Source of the DNA: an uncultured Bacillus sp.
GTDB lineage: Bacteria; Bacillota; Bacilli; Bacillales; Cytobacillaceae
DNA: 12,186 nucleotides
Direction of reading: 5' to 3'
NCBI GenBank assembly: GCA_937902115.1
Contig: CALGSR010000302.1
Span: forward strand, 1-12,186
A model generated the notes under the pieces. That model worked only from the letters and a program-made list of their open reading frames with translations, had not been told where the DNA came from and ran no database searches. This document shows positions 11,741-12,186 of the stretch, one piece after another (position 1 is the stretch's first letter; each line of letters begins with the position of its first letter). A program made the position numbers and the translations under genes.

Positions 11741-12186
11741 TTATAAAGTTGTATCAACCAGCCCATCTAAATTAGGCGTTTCTTTTAAAAATTGTAACTC
11801 ATAAGATGATTTTGCAAATTCCTTAATAACAGCCTCGTCTACTTCGGTTGTATAAGTAATTCGTTCCATCGCCTGTTGCACAAGGTCTTTATCTAGCTCT
11901 TGTTTTGTTAATTCCTTGATCGAATCAATCGCGATTGTTTGCGCTTCTTCTTGGTTATTATTGATAAAATCAACAGCTTCTTGTTGTGCTTTTACAAGAC
12001 CCTTCGCGATGTCTTTGTTATCTTCTAATAATGAACCACTTGCGACTAAAACAGTGTTAGGAAGTGTTTTTCCATAAGCGATTTCATCTGTACTAATGAT
12101 GACCTTTGCTCCATTTTGCACAAGAGTAGAAGCCCATGGTTCAGGAACAGCCGCTAAATCAACCCGCCCTGTTTCAAACATTCCTT
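11741..12186 (-). CDS. SsuA/NMT1-like ABC transporter substrate-binding protein, C-terminal part
   Basis: The open frame runs off the right edge, so the start lies outside the window. About 148 C-terminal residues are visible. They include ETGRVDLAAVPEPWASTLVQ, typical of the second lobe of the SsuA/TauA/NrtA family of periplasmic-type binding proteins (aliphatic sulfonate, taurine, nitrate or thiamine-precursor uptake), then the YGKTLPNTVLVASGSLLE segment and a helical C-terminus (DEAVIKEFAKSSYELQFLKE). Family members are usually about 310-340 aa, so roughly half is missing. An apparent ATG at 12181 is an internal methionine. The substrate cannot be told from this part; sulfonate is the most likely. 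It appears unrelated to the copper genes and marks the edge of the accessory region. Confidence 0.85.
   Translation of the reverse strand, partial: GMFETGRVDLAAVPEPWASTLVQNGAKVIISTDEIAYGKTLPNTVLVASGSLLEDNKDIAKGLVKAQQEAVDFINNNQEEAQTIAIDSIKELTKQELDKDLVQQAMERITYTTEVDEAVIKEFAKSSYELQFLKETPNLDGLVDTTL

Noticed and set aside
1..12186. Insertion sequence, integrase, attachment site or CRISPR array that could explain the duplicated locus
   Set aside because: No transposase-like frame, terminal inverted repeats, target duplications or regularly spaced repeats are visible.

Overview
The window looks like an accessory, partly decayed metal-homeostasis region from a low-GC Gram-positive bacterium of the Bacillaceae. 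The reasons are strong AGGAGG-type ribosome binding sites, frequent TTG and GTG starts, Sec/lipobox lipoproteins, an AbrB-type regulator, and U-rich hairpin terminators shared by convergent genes. The strain and replicon cannot be told from the sequence, and no transposase, integrase or replication gene is visible.

Layout. Positions 40-930 hold a frameshifted membrane protein with a His-rich tail, converging on a small SHOCT-like membrane protein. Positions 930-1860 are decayed: a remnant of a small membrane gene, a frameshifted two-domain AbrB-like regulator, and an orphan promoter. Positions 1890-3280 (minus strand) carry a YncE-type beta-propeller lipoprotein and a DUF2933-like small membrane protein, both with Met/His-rich metal-binding-like segments. 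Positions 3390-7200 carry a multicopper oxidase lipoprotein and a second, larger YncE-type lipoprotein. Positions 7311-10031 hold a histidine kinase / OmpR-family response regulator / DedA-type (VTT) membrane protein operon. Positions 10101-10620 hold a Met-rich secreted protein with a nonsense codon at position 3 and a 40-aa Met-rich membrane protein. Positions 10780-11061 encode a CC/Se-motif HesB-like protein. Positions 11085-11653 are a degraded second copy of the oxidase/propeller locus: promoter, gene ends, terminator and small membrane ORF remain, but nearly all of the two large genes is gone. The window ends in the 3' part of an SsuA-like ABC substrate-binding protein on the minus strand.

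Main finding. A 36-bp promoter element recurs upstream of the oxidase, the large propeller protein, the DUF2933 gene, the AbrB-like gene, the Met-rich gene pair, the kinase/regulator operon and the degraded copy. It consists of two 11-bp direct repeats (half-site about TTTCTGCAWAW), then 8 bp, then a TATACT-like -10 box. No good -35 box is present. This is the geometry expected for an OmpR-family activator. I infer that the response regulator encoded here controls an envelope copper-handling regulon and its own operon. The half-sites and spacings are read directly from the sequence; the link to this regulator and to copper is inference from gene content.
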